A DNA stretch of 64,000 nucleotides from Adiantum capillus-veneris (GCA_014529385.2 CM043971.1:55723209-55787208), one strand, 5' to 3'; shown: positions 31,830-44,636, numbered from the stretch's first letter. The notes: generated by a model from the letters alone, not told the origin. Made by a program: numbers and translations.

Positions 31830-34800
31830 CTACCCTACACCTAACTGCTTGCGAAAATGCGCAAAGCTCTCTGAGGGAAGTCCTTTTGTAAGTAGATCAG
31901 CAAGATTTTCTATGGTGTGAACTTTGACAAGCTGAAGTTGCTTATCCTCGAGCATTTCCCTGATGAAATGATACTTCACATCCACATGCTTTGTCTTTGA
32001 GTGATAAACTGGATTGCGAGCCAATTGTATAGCACTTTGACTATCACAATATAACACAGGCATCTATTCTTTGATTCCCAAATCTGTTACTAGTCGATTA
32101 AGCCAAATTGATTCTTTGCATGCCTCTGATGCTGCAACATATTCAACCTCTGTAGTAGACTGAGTAACACAATCTTGTAATCTAGAACGCCATGATACTG
32201 CTCCACCAGCCAATGTAAAGACATACCCTGACGTAGACCTTCGGTTGTCTAAGTCACCTGCATAATCTGAGTCTGTAAAACCCTTTACACTTAGTTCCTG
32301 ACTCCCGTAACATATACGCATACTCTTTGTAGCTTTCAAGTATCTCAATATTCCTTTCACTGCCTCCCAATGTTTCTTGCCTGGGTTTGACATGTATCGA
32401 CTTACTACTCCCACTGCAAATGCAATGTCTGGGCGAGTAGCAATCATTGCATACATCAAACTACCCACTGTAGACGCATATGGAATCTTATCCATTTCAG
32501 CTTGTTCTTCCTCAGACACAGGACAATCTTGTTTGCTAAGTTTCACATATGGTGGCAATGGAACACTCAATGCCTTTCCCTTCTCCATATTGAAACGTTG
32601 CAAAACCTTGTCAATATACTCTGTTTGAGATAACCAAATCAACTTCTTTGATCTGTCTCTCTCAATGCGCATACCAAGTATATGACTTGCCTCACCCATG
32701 TCTTACATGTCAAACGATTTTGCCATCTTTGACTTCAAAACTGAAATTTCTTCCAAGTGGTTGCCAGCAATCAACATGTCATCCACATACAAAATAAGGA
32801 TCAGCCAACTACCATCCTTAGCCTTCTTTGTATATAGACAGTGATCGAACTCACTACGTTTGTAGCCTTGAGAAAGTATAAACTTGTGGAATTTATGGTA
32901 CCATGCCCTCGTTGATTGTTTTAAGCCATAAAGACTCTTTAACAACTGGCATACCCAATCTTCCTTGCCTTTCTCAACAAACCCTTCTGGCTGCTGCATG
33001 TAAATTTCCACATCTAAATCACCATGCAAGAACGCTGTCTTGACATCCATTTGGTGCAACACCAAATCTAATATGGCAACCAATGCAAGAAAGCATCTCA
33101 ATGTAGTCATCTTGACCACCGGAGAGAAGACTTCATCAAAGTCAATGCCTTGCTCTTGCTTAAAGCCCTTGGCAACAAGCCTTGCTTTGTACTTTGGCTG
33201 ACTATCATGAGCGGTGATCTTATACTTGTAAACCCATTTACAAGGTAGAGCCTTTTTTCCCTGTGGTAATTTAACTAGCTTCCATGTCTTGTTTTTATGC
33301 AGAGCTGTCATCTCTGGCTGCATGGACAATTGCCAATTCCCGGAGTCCTTCATTTTCAATGCTTCCTTGTAACATGAAGGCTCATTGCAATCAGTCAACA
33401 TGACATAGTTCATAGATGGAACAAGCCTATCAGGAGGTCGCGTGACACGTCCAGATCTACGCACAATAGGTGGCTCAGGCTTAGCCACAACCTGTGGTTC
33501 CACTCTATCCTGTCCTTGCTCCTCTTGAGGCCTGACATTTTGTCTTGCACGTGCAGGTCCATCTTCTTGGAAGACAATTCTTCTAATCTCCTCAACCCTC
33601 TCTGGTTTAGAATGATATTTGGATTCATTAAAGTGAACATCATTGCTGCGGACAACCTTTGTGGATTCGGGATCCCAAAGTCTGTACCCCATCTCACCAG
33701 AATTACCATAGCCTAGAAAGATGCACTTTCTACTCTTTGGCTCAAGCTTGTTCCTAAATTCCTTTGGAACGTGAGTATATGCCTCACAGCCAAAGACTCT
33801 GAGATGCTTGTATGAGGGCATTTTGCCTGACCATACCATCTCTGGCACTGAATCCTTCTGCAAAACCTTGCTAGGAGATCTATTTACAAGATGAAAAGCT
33901 GTTGATACAGCTTCAGCCCAAAACCCATTTGGGAGCTGTGCATTAGACAACATACTTCTGACCTTCTCTTGTATGGTCCTATTCATCCTCTCAGCAACAC
34001 CATTTTGAGGAGGATTGTAAGGAGCAGTAAGTTCACGTTTTATACCTTTTGACTCACAAAAGTCCTGAAAGGCCTTTGAAACATACTCTCCACCATTGTC
34101 AGTGCGTAAGCATTTAAGCTTCTTGCCACTCTGATTCTCCACAAGTGTCACAAACGTTTTGAAAACACTAAACGCTTCATCCTTGTGCTTGAGAAAGTAA
34201 ACCCATACTTTCCTCGAGTAATCATCTATAAATGTCATAAAGTAAGAAGCTCCCCCTAGAGATAGGTTAGGCATAGGTCCACACAAATCACTATGAACAA
34301 GTGCCAACTGTGTATCTCTTCTACTGCTTCTATGCTTATGTGGCTGCTGTGTTTGCTTACCATACAGACAATGTTCACAGAATTCAAAATCATTAAATGA
34401 AAAGCTAGGAAAATAACCAGAACAAGATAAGATTTCCATTCCCTTCTAGGACATATGTCCTAACCGGCTATGCCACAAAGAAACGTTCGGATGCTCGGTT
34501 ACATTGATTACATTTTTAGAGACATTTGATACATAAATCATGTAAAGTCCTCCAGACTTTACTCCATGTGCTACTGTCATAGAACCCTTGGATATCTTCC
34601 ACATGTTCTGTCCAAAAGTGGTGACGTAGCCAGCATCATCAAGTAAACCTGTGCTGATCAAGCTCTTTGTAATTGCGGGAACATGTCTCACATTCTTCAA
34701 TGTGAAAGAAGAGCCATTCTGAAACTTCAATTGTACATCTCCAACACCTAAGATCTCACATGTCTGTTCATTGCCTAGCCGAACATGATCTTTAGTGGTC

Positions 34801-34946
34801 ACATAAGAGGTAAACCACTCCTTGTTTGGAGACACATGAAGTGATGCCCCTGAGTCTATAATCCAGTCACTCAGTGCATTTCCATCAGATGCTGTAAGAA
34901 GAGCTGAGTCCATTGTATTCTTCAAGAAGTAGATGTCTCCTGACAC
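31830..34946 (-). pseudogene. Element C pol polyprotein (PR, IN, RT, RH) with three stops
   Basis: A single frame of about 1,040 codons broken only by TAG at 34446-34448, TAA at 32703-32705 and TAG at 32064-32066. Protease: WIIDSGASLHVSP, with intact DSGA. GAG-pre-integrase: LWHSRLGHMS. Integrase: HKHRSS..THSDLCGPM-type entry, FIDDYSRKVWVYFLKHKDEAF, LRTDNGGEYVSKAFQDFC, YNPPQNGVAERMNRTI (DDE residues present). RT: WVYKYKITAHDSQPKYKARLVAKGFKQ, AFLHGDLDVEIYMQQPEGF, YVDDMLIAGN. RNase H: DSDYAGDLDNRRSTSGYVFTL, SRLQDCVTQSTTEVEYVA, CDSQSAIQLARN. All catalytic segments look intact. Confidence 0.93.
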
Positions 34947-35039
34947 TAGATGTCATCCTCTGCAACAGTGTTTGTCACATTTATTTCTTGAATCTTCACT
35001 GAGGACTTGTTCTTCTCACCATGGTCTTCAGCTTTCTCT

Positions 35040-35809
35040 TTGCCTTTTTCTGCTTTCCATTCTCTGCAGTCTCTTTTCATGTGACCCTTCTTGCCACAAT
35101 GGTAGCATTCTATGTCACTCTTGCCTTTAGCACTGCGGGACTTGCTACGAGACTGATTCCTCTTTCCACCTTTTTACTTTTCTTTGGTACTTCCCCTGAC
35201 AACTAAGGTTGTTCCTTTGACTTTGTCCATTGTCTTTCTATTGGTTTCTTCAGTAAGCAGACTTCCTTCTACACCTGCTATGTTCAAACCATCTGGAGGT
35301 GCAGAATTACTCAAAGTTGTGCGAAAAGTGTCCCAACATTCCGGCAATGTGATCAACAGGAACATAGCTCTAACAGGTTCATCAAACTTGACACCTTGAG
35401 CTGACAACTGACTATAGATTGTGTTGAATTCATTCAGATGATTGGACATAGGTGTCCCTTCTTTCATCTTCAAGTCAACAAACTTCTTAAGCCGGTATAC
35501 CTGTGAAGCTGCACTCTGCTTCTCATAAAGATCACTCAGCTTTAACCATGCTTGATAAGCCGACATCTCGTCTGCTACATTGAAGTAAACGCTTTCTGCC
35601 AAAGTCAGCATAATGGTAGAAAGTGCCAATTCATCCATTTCGCTCCATTCATCTTCGTCCATATCTTCTGGTTTTATCCCCTTGAGATTTATAGGTTTTA
35701 TCTGCTTCTTTTGTACCAACACGTGCCAAATCTGCTTCTTCCACAATGGGAAATTGGTTCCATCCAGATTCTTGATATTTTAAAGAGCAGTGTCCTGTGA
35801 TCCAGCCAT
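35040..35809 (-). pseudogene. Element C gag
   Basis: ATG at 35807-35809 (MAGSQDTAL), one stop at codon 10, then NIKNLDGTNFPLWKKQI, the Copia gag N-terminal signature, and a capsid region with DLYEKQSAASQVYRLKKFVDLKM and EGTPMSNHLNEFN. A zinc knuckle CYHCGKKGHMKRDC (CX2CX4HX4C) lies at about 35067-35108. The frame changes once between about 35170 and 35110, which could be a mutation or a programmed shift; I cannot tell. Confidence 0.88.
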
Positions 35810-37006
35810 AGCTACGCTTCACAGTAGTTTACTTTCCTGGGAAAAATTCGGCAGAGTTTCCCCTGTAAACTGACCTCTGAACCAATATCAACCTGTCAAA
35901 TGAACCAAGAAAGCTTCAGATTTTGCATAAATTTTGGCAGAGTCTCCTTTGTAAAATGGCTCTGGTGTACTCAAAAAACAGCTCAAAAAACACTATCTCT
36001 CTGACACTGTCAGTTGCGGGTAAACCTGTCCTACACCTGTACTGTCTCTCACTGTCCTGTCACAGTCCTGTAAGCATAGACTGCGACAATGCCTCAACGG
36101 CAGTAAAGCAAAGATGCAATCCCAACTGTCTAACTCACAGTCAATACATCCTAGCTGCCTATCTAAGGGTGCTCGAGGGATCGCTCCAAGACCTGTATCA
36201 CCGAAAGGATCTCAACATTCGAGAATCCCCCAGCTCAATAAAACCTCACTCGACCCTCAACAAAGGCTGTAGTAAATTTGACAGTACATAGACTTCCCAC
36301 AAAGTCATACATCCACAAATTTCCCACTGTATGCTGTAACCGCTGCGGCGGCTGTTTGCTGTGTGACTCACAGCCAGCAAACCCTCAACAGACATACATC
36401 ATCTCTGACAATACATCCCATGTGGAAGTACCTACAATGTCAGGATGAAATCTGGAATATCAAGCAGCAAACACAAGCTAGTTGATGAACTAGTGGATGT
36501 CGCCTATAGTCTGTGTGTAGATGCGCCCGTGTCGTATGTGACACGCCTCCAAGAACTGTGAGCCGTCCTTCGATGTGTAGACAACCACAAATCAACACTC
36601 TGGGTGTGTCGATATCCTCAGCACCTGCAGTCGTAGGCCGAAAACCCCAAATTTGCAGAGTCGGATCTGCACCCGCTGAGACCACGTAGTCGAAAAAGGC
36701 CTGCGCAGAACTCTGTCAAAGCCGAACGGTGGTTGAGATGACCTCAGAATGAAATTCTGAGAACACTAAGCCCTTCGGGCTTTCCCACAGGATTTGAGGC
36801 CGTGTCTTTGCCTGTCGAATTTCACTCCAATCTGAGCCTGCGTAGCCACGTAGTCGAAAATGGCCTGCGCAGACCTTTGTCGAAGCCGAACGGTGGCCGA
36901 GATGACCTCTCTGGAGATTTGGGGCCGTGTCTTCGCCTGTCGAATTTCACTCCAATCTGAGTTGGTGACTCTAGCCTCCTGCAGTGCTGCCCCGAGCCTC
37001 GATCTG

Positions 37007-37020
37007 AGCTCTGATACCAG
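37007..37020 (-). promoter_or_regulatory. Primer binding site of element C
   Basis: Plus-strand GAGCTCTGATACCA is the complement of TGGTATCAGAGCTC, the initiator tRNA-Met type site. Confidence 0.92.
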
Positions 37021-37021
37021 T

Positions 37022-37213
37022 TGAAGGAGTACGAGCGGAAGTGCGACACGAGAGAGAGTGCGAGAAGAAGAGCACGACGATATGGTGAACTCGCTCTACT
37101 GTAATGTGTAGAGCATAGTGAGTTCTTATTAGGTTTTTACAAAAGAATATGTGTACATACCTGGCGGCCCGCCCACTTACCTGGGCGACCACATTGGGCT
37201 TTATACCCCAACA
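37022..37213 (-). repeat. 5' LTR of element C
   Basis: 192 bp, two substitutions from the other LTR. Confidence 0.96.
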
Positions 37214-40200
37214 ACCCGCTCTAGGATACATTCCTCACGTTTCAAGCTACCACATTGTGAAGCTCCACACATCCACAGTTCTTTAGGCTTACCTAACCAA
37301 GATGGAAGTTCTGATCCTGCTACTGTGGCGGAATCAAACTCCTCAACCGGTGTTCTCGTCACATTTTTATAGCTATGGTCCCTCAAGTTTATCTTTGTTA
37401 TGGTTTCCATATGTCTCAGGTATATATGGTCATAACCCCAATCTTGGACCATTTTCAATTGTCGCATGAATGGTCTTCCCAAAATGATGTCATAGTTGTT
37501 CTTCTTGCCAAAGTCAACAACAGCAAAAGTGAGTTCATATTCAATGCCACAAGAAGTAACAAGTACTTTTTCTAGCAATCCTAGGGGCTTTTCCTTGTGT
37601 CCGTCTGCAAGCTGCAGGGTCATTCGTGTGGATATCAAGGCAGGTTTTCCCCATTTTTTCCAAACCTCTTTGGTTGCAATGGGCACACCAACTCCACTGT
37701 CAAGGATTGCCATGGTTTTTACACCATTGAATTCCATAGGAAGGGTGGTGTTTCCCTCTTCTCCCTCGTAATACTCGCCTACCTTGTTTAATGGCACTGG
37801 CCTAGTATTTAGTTGAGGCATTTCAAGCTCTTTGATGCCTTCCTCGATTTGAGTCATTGGGGTTTTTACACCAAATTTCTCTAGACATTTACCCACATTA
37901 GCCCACATGTTTGGTCTTATTCTGAGCAACTCGGCTAACATTATTGTACAGGTGTCTGGGGTAGATAGAATATCTACTAGCCCCTTTGAATTGATGGCCT
38001 TGTTGGGAGACAGTCTCTGTGATGGGACTGCAACCACATCTGACTTGGTCTCCTACTCTCCCATGTAGGACGGTAGTGTTCTTAGCGAATGGGGTTGACT
38101 CTCCATAGATTGTACAGATCCTTTGTCGCCCCAATACGATCGCACGCCTAGATTCATTTGAGATCCAGTCTCAAATTCCTCTATTGGTGGTAGAAACACT
38201 CCTCGTTCTTCATCACCAGTCTTGTCTACTCGTCTTCTTAGGTCATCGGATTCATTGGCCTCTCTGACTTGTTTCCACAATTTGTCAAGACCATCTACCT
38301 CTTTACAATCCTCAGGTATAGCTTGGTGAAATCCCTCGAAAGAGTTATCCGTGGTATTCAGTACTATCCTTGGTTCTAATGCTGGTTCTTTGAGGTTTGG
38401 TCTGTGCTCATGACTAGAATCTGGCTCTTTTAGTTCCTGGTTTGGTGGGATTACTTGTGTAGGCATGACACGGATCACGTCCTCAGGTTTTGCAACTGGT
38501 GGTTCTAGTAAAGCTTGGGCTGTTTGAATCATTTTCTGGCACATTTCAAACCTTTGCTTTTCTAGTTCCGCATCGGGATATGTCATCCACCTGTGTTCTT
38601 GGGTTTGGTTCTTTTTGAGCCTCACATCATAGGCTTTTAAGAGGGTATATAATATCTCATTAACCTTCTCTGCCAACACAGATCCTCCTGAACTAGCACT
38701 TCTCGGTTTCTCATCCGTGGATGGTTCTTCTAGAGGTTTAACCATCTGTGTAAGAGAAGGTGCCTCCTTTTCCTCATGTTGTTTTATCTTCTCCTCAGCT
38801 TCGGTAAGCTTCTCAGCTAGGGATTTTTGCTCTCATTCCTTGCGTGCTTTCATCCTAGTCTTTCTAGCTTTCCAACTATTTCGTTTGCTCTTGGTTTTCT
38901 GACTAGGTGCGTCTGTCTTTGGTCCATCATCTGTCTTTGGACTCATGTCACTTTCCGTGTTCTTTGTCTCTGGATTCTCATCAGCTTTCTTTTGAGCTTG
39001 TGCTCTTGTAACCACTTGAACTGGTACGACATTTTCATTTTCTGAGCTACTAGGGAGCTGAACAATCCCTGACACATTTGTCGTGATTTTCCTGATTTGG
39101 TTTGGGTTTTTTGGGCAATCGGGGATCAAGTGAGAGATGCCACACTCAAGACAATAGGAATTTACTTCAATGATCTCCGTATGAGGACATTGTTTGACCA
39201 AGTGGTTGTCACGACTTTTGTGACAATCTGTCTCTGGTTGAGGAGATTCTTTTAGCATTTCCTCTTGGCTATAAGCACACTTTGACCTCGCTATTTGCAA
39301 TGAATCGCAATGTCCTTTCGTCCATTTCATACCTTCTTTCTCTCGACTGAAACCCAGGAGGTGGAGGTTGTACCGGCCTCACCACTCCATGTGTTTCTCT
39401 CACATTTTGTTGCTCCGAAGGGTAGTACTCACTTTGGTTGCTATACCACATTGTAGCTAGTACTGGCATTGGTTTATTTGATGCTTCCATCATTGGCATG
39501 TATCTCATGTCTACCTGCATTCTAGCACCTGGCAGCGGAGGTTGTTGTCCTAAGACAAGTTGTGGCCTTAAAACTCCTAGTGGTCCTGGCGCATTCCCCG
39601 TAATGTATCTAGGTGGAGTAGGTGCTTCTGGAACAGGTTGTACATACCTCTCCCTAGCATCTTCCATGCTATAATAGCACTCTTCCCCCATATGGTTTGT
39701 CCATTTTCTCTCAATTTCACACCACTTCGGCTCTCCCGAATTAGATCTTACAAGAGGAATCAACCTCTTGACCAAGTCGTCGATAAGCTTTTCTTGATCA
39801 ATAGGTGCCGTTGGCTTGGCAATGGACTAACTTATCTGTGAAACACTGTGCTGAGAGGATGTGTCATCTCATTGACTCTTTAAGTTCTTTTCTTTGTATG
39901 CCTCACATTTATCCACTAGATAAAGAGCTTCTTTGATCAACTCGTTTAACGTCATCCTCCTTATCATATGCAGATCCTTCTGAAGGCCCGCATGTCTCAT
40001 TCCTTGGATAAAGATCAGCATCAATCGTGCTTGCGTAGGTAATTCCGCTCTCGGACAGAGCTTAACATATCTCTTGAGCCGTAATGATGCTTTGCGTACT
40101 GATTCATCCTCTTTCTGTTTGAATCTATGGATTTGTGAGACCGTGTTGTGAGCAATGCCTTTTGGCGAGAATTCTTCAATAAACTCCTCAAACAGCTCAT

Positions 40201-40912
40201 CTAGGTTCTCAAAATCCCATATTTCCACCGAGTCGAACCATGTAGCTGCATCATCTTCTAGAGTCAATCCAAATCACGTAAACTGTGTCGCAAAATCTGA
40301 AACTTCCTCTGCTCTAATCACTCTTCTAAAAGCCGTTACGTGATCTTTCGGATCTTTATCTCCGGAGTATTTTCTGTTTACCCATTTCTAGACTTGGGAT
40401 GGTCTAACTCGTCGATTGTCTACAAGTCTAACCAGAGACTCTCCCAATCCTTTTCTCGTTATCGCTCTTGAAGGGAATCCTGGTGGCTCTCTTCTTGGAA
40501 TTCCTATAGGAATTCTCGTGTTTGGTGGAGGCATTTGTGGTCCTTCATTGACCAAATATCCACCTCTTTCTAGTACAGTCTGTGGATTTGTGCTTTCTAC
40601 AACTCTGTATTCTCGTCCATACTTGTTGACAACTATAGATCTCCATTGACAGTCGACTCCGTATGTGTAGACATATAAGAGCTTGTAATCCGTTATCTCT
40701 TCTAGGTATGGATCTAAGCACCTATAAAGATTGACCTCATTGTCGTCAATGTATCTATATAGTCCTTCACTCTCATGACCAATCATCCAAACTCTCTCAA
40801 CAAGATGGGTCTTTATCAATTGCAAGTTTGAAAGATCCATTGTGGGAGGATATTCCTCTATCGTCGGGATCTCCAAGCTTGTGTAAGCTGCGTTTGAATC
40901 TAGGGTAGACAT
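37214..40912 (-). pseudogene. Element B gag and aspartic protease
   Basis: Reading starts at ATG 40912 (MSTLDSNAAYTS). The first 170 codons are an unfamiliar domain (ERVWMIGHESEGLYRYIDDN). Then comes a Retrotrans_gag-like capsid (DDAATWFDSVEIWDFENLDELFEEFIEEF ... RRMTLNELIKEAL, 40267-39869), a Pro-rich linker, and a zinc knuckle YCLECGISHLIPDC (CX2CX3HX4C, about 39120-39160). The protease has AILDSGVGVPIA (about 37681-37715) and IILGRPFMRQL. Stops interrupt at about 40388, 40276, 39869 and 38830, and the frame changes near 39280. The reading runs on past the Copia C insertion in frame: removing C plus one target copy joins the coding text smoothly. Confidence 0.82.
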
Positions 40913-41299
40913 GATTTCTGGGCTTAAGAGATTTTGCTTGGTTCAAGTAGACTTAGTCCACTGTGTTCAAGTGCTTTGGTTAGGGAAAAATCGAAACTAT
41001 GTCCAAAACCGCAACCGTTTCGTCACAATTCTCACAAATTGTCGCTTTTAGACACCCCTGACTTCCGGATGTATTTTGAGGCCTCAAACGACGTTTTTTT
41101 CAAAGTTGACCTAAATGCTCCAAGAATCGCATTTACTCTTGGCTCTAAGATCTGTACAGCCGCTCTCAGGCTACGTTTTGATATAAAAACTTTTCCAATC
41201 CGATACCGTTTGTGAAAGTTATGGCCAAAATAGTGAAATGTAGTTTAGACTGGTCAAAATGAGTCCAAATTCAATTTTGAAAAAAGATTTGGGATCTCT

Positions 41300-43070
41300 G
41301 TGAGACTGTGAACACTCCTGTATGGTCAAAATTACAGTTGGACCCTAAAACTGGCATAGAGACATCCTACCTATATGCTCAAAATTTAACAAAATTTGGT
41401 CCAGAGACTCCCCTTAAGTCCAGCAACACAATGGTATGCTCAGAATTTCATTTGGACCTAAAAATGGTCTTGAGACATCCTACGCGTAGGATGTCTTTTT
41501 GCTCAGAATGACTTGAAATTTTCACCCCAGCTTCTCCTTGATGTGCTGATCACAGTGGTGTGCTCATAGGTTGATTTGGAGTCCTAAATCAAGCTGGAGA
41601 CATCCTACGCGTAGGATGCCTAACTGCTCAGATTTTGTCCAAACTTGATCCCAAGATTCTCCTAATGCTCAGCAACCCAATGGTATACTCAAAATTGAAT
41701 TTGGATGCCAATAGGTCAAGATTTGGGCTGCATAAGCTTCTAGTGCACTCCAAGAGTAGGATGTCTGACAATTCTTGTCTTTGCTTGGTAAATAGGCCAA
41801 ACAAGGTCCAAATTCACTTTTGAAAAAAGTTTTGGAATCCTTGAGACACTTAGAACTTCCCTATATGGCCAAAGTAGAATTTTGACCACTTTATGACCCT
41901 GGAGACATCCTACGCGTAGGATGTCTTTTTGCTCTGTTTCAGCTCAAACTTGCACTGTAGCTTCCCCTTGATGTGCTAAACTCACATATATTTTTACTTT
42001 TTGATTCTGACACCTATAGGTTGGTCAAATGATCAAGAATCTATTCCAAAAGCCTGATGTCTGTTCTGACGAATTCCTAAGTCAAATCAACTCCAAATTG
42101 GACCAAATTTGCATAGGAGGCTTATCTAAGGCTATATGATAGCATGGTATGGTCACAGTAGAATTTTGGTTTCAGAATTATGGAGTAGACATCCTACGCG
42201 TAGGATGTCTTTTTGCTCAGAATGAACCCAAATTTGAACCACAGACTCTCCTTAAGGTGCTGATCACTGTGGTATGCTCAGAGGTTGATTTGGAGTGCTA
42301 AATCATGGACATCCTACGCGTAGGATGTATAAGTGCTTAGAATTGCCCCAAACTTGAGCCACAGCTTTCCCTTGATGTCAACAACCCAATGCTATGCTTA
42401 GATTTTGGTTTGGATTTCAAAAGTCCCAAATTTAGCTATTCTTGCCTTTTGTCTATCCAAAAACGCTAAAGTCTGTTCAATCTTCCTTTCACTGACCCAA
42501 ATGAGATGAAATTTATCACATGCACTCAATACAACATTTAGAACATGCCTATGGAGTCATCCTATGGTTTGGTCTCAAAATTAGGTCTTGGAAACAATTT
42601 GGGTAGGATGTCTGGCAATTTTTGTCTTTTGACTTTAATCTGTCAAAATTTGGTCAAATTTCCACTTTCCAGGTGAAAATAGGGTAAAACCTACCTTCTA
42701 AACACACTGGTAACCTCAGATTTTCAAAAAAGTGCCCAGATCACCCTGTAGACATCCTACGCGTAGGATGTCTTCTGCCTATTTTTTTAGACTGAAGTGT
42801 CCCTGATGCTTCCTTATGCTCTCAGCAAGTGCAAGAATGCTTCACAATTGCAAAAACATGCAAAATTCACTCAATTTAAGCCTTTTCTAAAATTTTACGT
42901 TTTTTGACTCCGCCTTTTGGCTTTTGGTCAACAAAAATAGGGAAAAACACCCAAGTCAATATGTTACTAGGGTAAAACCTACCCTCTGAACCCATTGGTG
43001 CAGTCAGAATTTTCAAATTTGGTCTCCAAAACCCCCTTGAGACATCCTACGCGTAGGATGTCTATGTTTA
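41300..43070 (-). repeat. Leader repeats of element B with recurrent 22-bp palindrome
   Basis: A perfect palindrome made of GACATCCTACG and its reverse complement (an ACGCGT centre) occurs at 41474-41495, 41904-41925, 42188-42209, 42751-42772 and 43041-43062. Near-perfect copies lie at 41599-41620 and 42308-42329. Half-copies occur at about 41361, 41756 and 42603. Each sits in a diverged unit of about 120-150 bp with TGCTCAGAAT, TCTCCTTGATGTGCTGATCAC and GGTATGCTCA blocks, so the region is a decayed tandem array. It lies between the primer site and gag, where packaging and dimerisation signals of retroelements reside. Confidence 0.9.
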
Positions 43071-43585
43071 CAGAATTGCAAGTTTTCTTCGCAGAACCCT
43101 TGCAAATGCTCTTTTATATGCACAACATCAGTCAGTCATACAAAAACATCCACAAAAGCTTGTTTAATGCATTTTTACCCTCAAAAGCACACTTTTCCGT
43201 GATTTCAAATGCAATCAAGCACTTTAGCAAATAATTCAGTGATGAATAGCTCTAGATCAGAATCGGATCACTTACCTAAAGCTACTCCTACAAATCATAT
43301 GGGGTTTTGCATCTATGAGTAGAAAAATGCTTCACCGCCACACACGGACTAGTAAACGCTTTTATCACCTCGCAAATCACTCGACCACCAACAACTACTC
43401 TAATCCACAGATCCTAACTAAACCTATCTAGTCACAGACCCTCGGCAAGACACACGCTTCCTGGCTATCCACTTGATCGCGGAATATTCTCTTCCGGATC
43501 CACTTAAGAAAAACGCTTTCTTTAGCCGAAACTAAATCAAGCAACCATCACACGAGTGTTAGTAGGAAACCTACTTAGGTCCTTG

Positions 43586-43606
43586 TGTCCCCGGCAACGG
43601 CGCCAA
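43586..43606 (-). promoter_or_regulatory. Primer binding site of element B
   Basis: The coding strand reads TTGGCGCCGTTGCCGGGGAC directly after the LTR, a primer-site type common in plant Ty3/gypsy elements. I did not assign the tRNA species. Confidence 0.8.
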
Positions 43607-44562
43607 TGTTGGACGGAAGCAACTCTCACACCCATGAAGTGCATGCAAACACTACCTAGATCAACATAATGTCAATCGAGGACACAAATGACACTATAGG
43701 CATACGGAGAAAATCTCTTTAGCTTGTCAGGCTGAGACCATCCTACACATACAACACTCTGGAAGGCCAACTATACCACAATCAAGAACCTCACTGCTCT
43801 CAACTACACCACCTAGCCACATACACACATACGGAAGGTAACTCGCCTAATCATGCCAGATTCGTACGAAACTTAAGGAACACCATTCCCTCACTAGGAT
43901 ACACCTGTCCCTAAGCTTCTACACTCAAAACCCTCACTCTAAACCCATCTGCGGAAAATGCGTAGGATGACAGAGCTGAATTTTGAAAGTGCCCAAAACT
44001 GAAATTTATGAGTACCTATGCGTAGCTTATGTCGCCACGATTCTATAGACTACTAGCACGCAGAAAACAGACATCGTTTGATACACTTACGGCCACAAAT
44101 AGCTCGTAGATACGTCGGCGTGTGCGCTTCGTCTCGTGTGGAATGCTTGGCGTTGTTACGTAGCTCTCCTCGAGCCTACAACAATGGTGCAGTCGGATCT
44201 CCAATGTGTTGAGCTGGCCGGGCGTAGCGAGAGGATAAAGCTCACGCTCACTCTCTTTCTCTCTCACACACAGTAGACGGTAGCGCTAAATTTTGATTAT
44301 GATAAAAGTCTCCTTACAAAATGACCTAGGTACCTTATATACTAAGGCTACCTTAGGTTTAACCAAAAATGGGGTTGAAAGGGTCAAATGGCTTTGTATT
44401 TACAATCTGGAAGCGCCATTGCACCCCGGCTTCTGAAACTAGAATAACTACTCATTACAAATGATATTTATAGCCATAATCCGCAGCATTTCATAACTCG
44501 CAAAAGATAAGACTTTGGTACGAAACTTGAGTTATGTTGTGTTGTTGACCCGGCGGTCAACA
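43607..44562 (-). repeat. 5' LTR of element B
   Basis: 956 bp, the promoter-side LTR for minus-strand transcription. It carries a 9-bp extra segment near 43635 relative to the other LTR. Confidence 0.95.
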
Positions 44563-44636
44563 CCAAAGCTCATTGAAATCAGAGAAAGTGAGCAAGCGTA
44601 TGCTGGAGCAGCTGGCAGCCCGGGAGGATGCAACCT

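Larger units (their letters stand above)
31549..37213 (-). mobile_element. Copia-type LTR retrotransposon C, young and near-intact
   Basis: LTRs 31549-31740 and 37022-37213 (192 bp each) differ at two positions. Target duplication ACCCG is exact (31544-31548 and 37214-37218). The primer site TGGTATCAGAGCTC lies beside the right LTR and polypurine AAGTGGGAGGT beside the left. Length is 5,665 bp. gag lies in one frame and pol in another. Only single stop codons interrupt pol. It is inserted in the gag-pro reading of element B. Confidence 0.96.
27626..44562 (-). mobile_element. Large RT-less LTR element B (contains C)
   Basis: Long LTRs at 27626-28572 (947 bp) and 43607-44562 (956 bp) start TGTTGGACGGAAGC and end CGGTCAACA on the plus strand. 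Target duplication CCAAA is exact (27621-27625 and 44563-44567). LTRs differ by about 37 substitutions plus an indel near their left end, about 4%. Excluding Copia C the element is about 11.3 kb. Its internal part, minus strand, has a long leader with palindromic repeats, gag, aspartic protease and a basic repeat-rich tail, but no RT, RNase H or integrase that I can find. The gypsy-type primer site and DSG protease suggest a nonautonomous Ty3/gypsy relative that must borrow enzymes. Confidence 0.9.

Noticed and set aside
31549..37213. pol of Copia C as the missing pol of element B
   Set aside because: C has its own LTRs, primer site and exact ACCCG target duplication, so it is a later, separate insertion.
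41300..43070. Integration or recombination sites formed by the palindromes
   Set aside because: The palindromes repeat within diverged leader units of one LTR element, with no recombinase nearby. A leader function or simple repeat origin is more economical.
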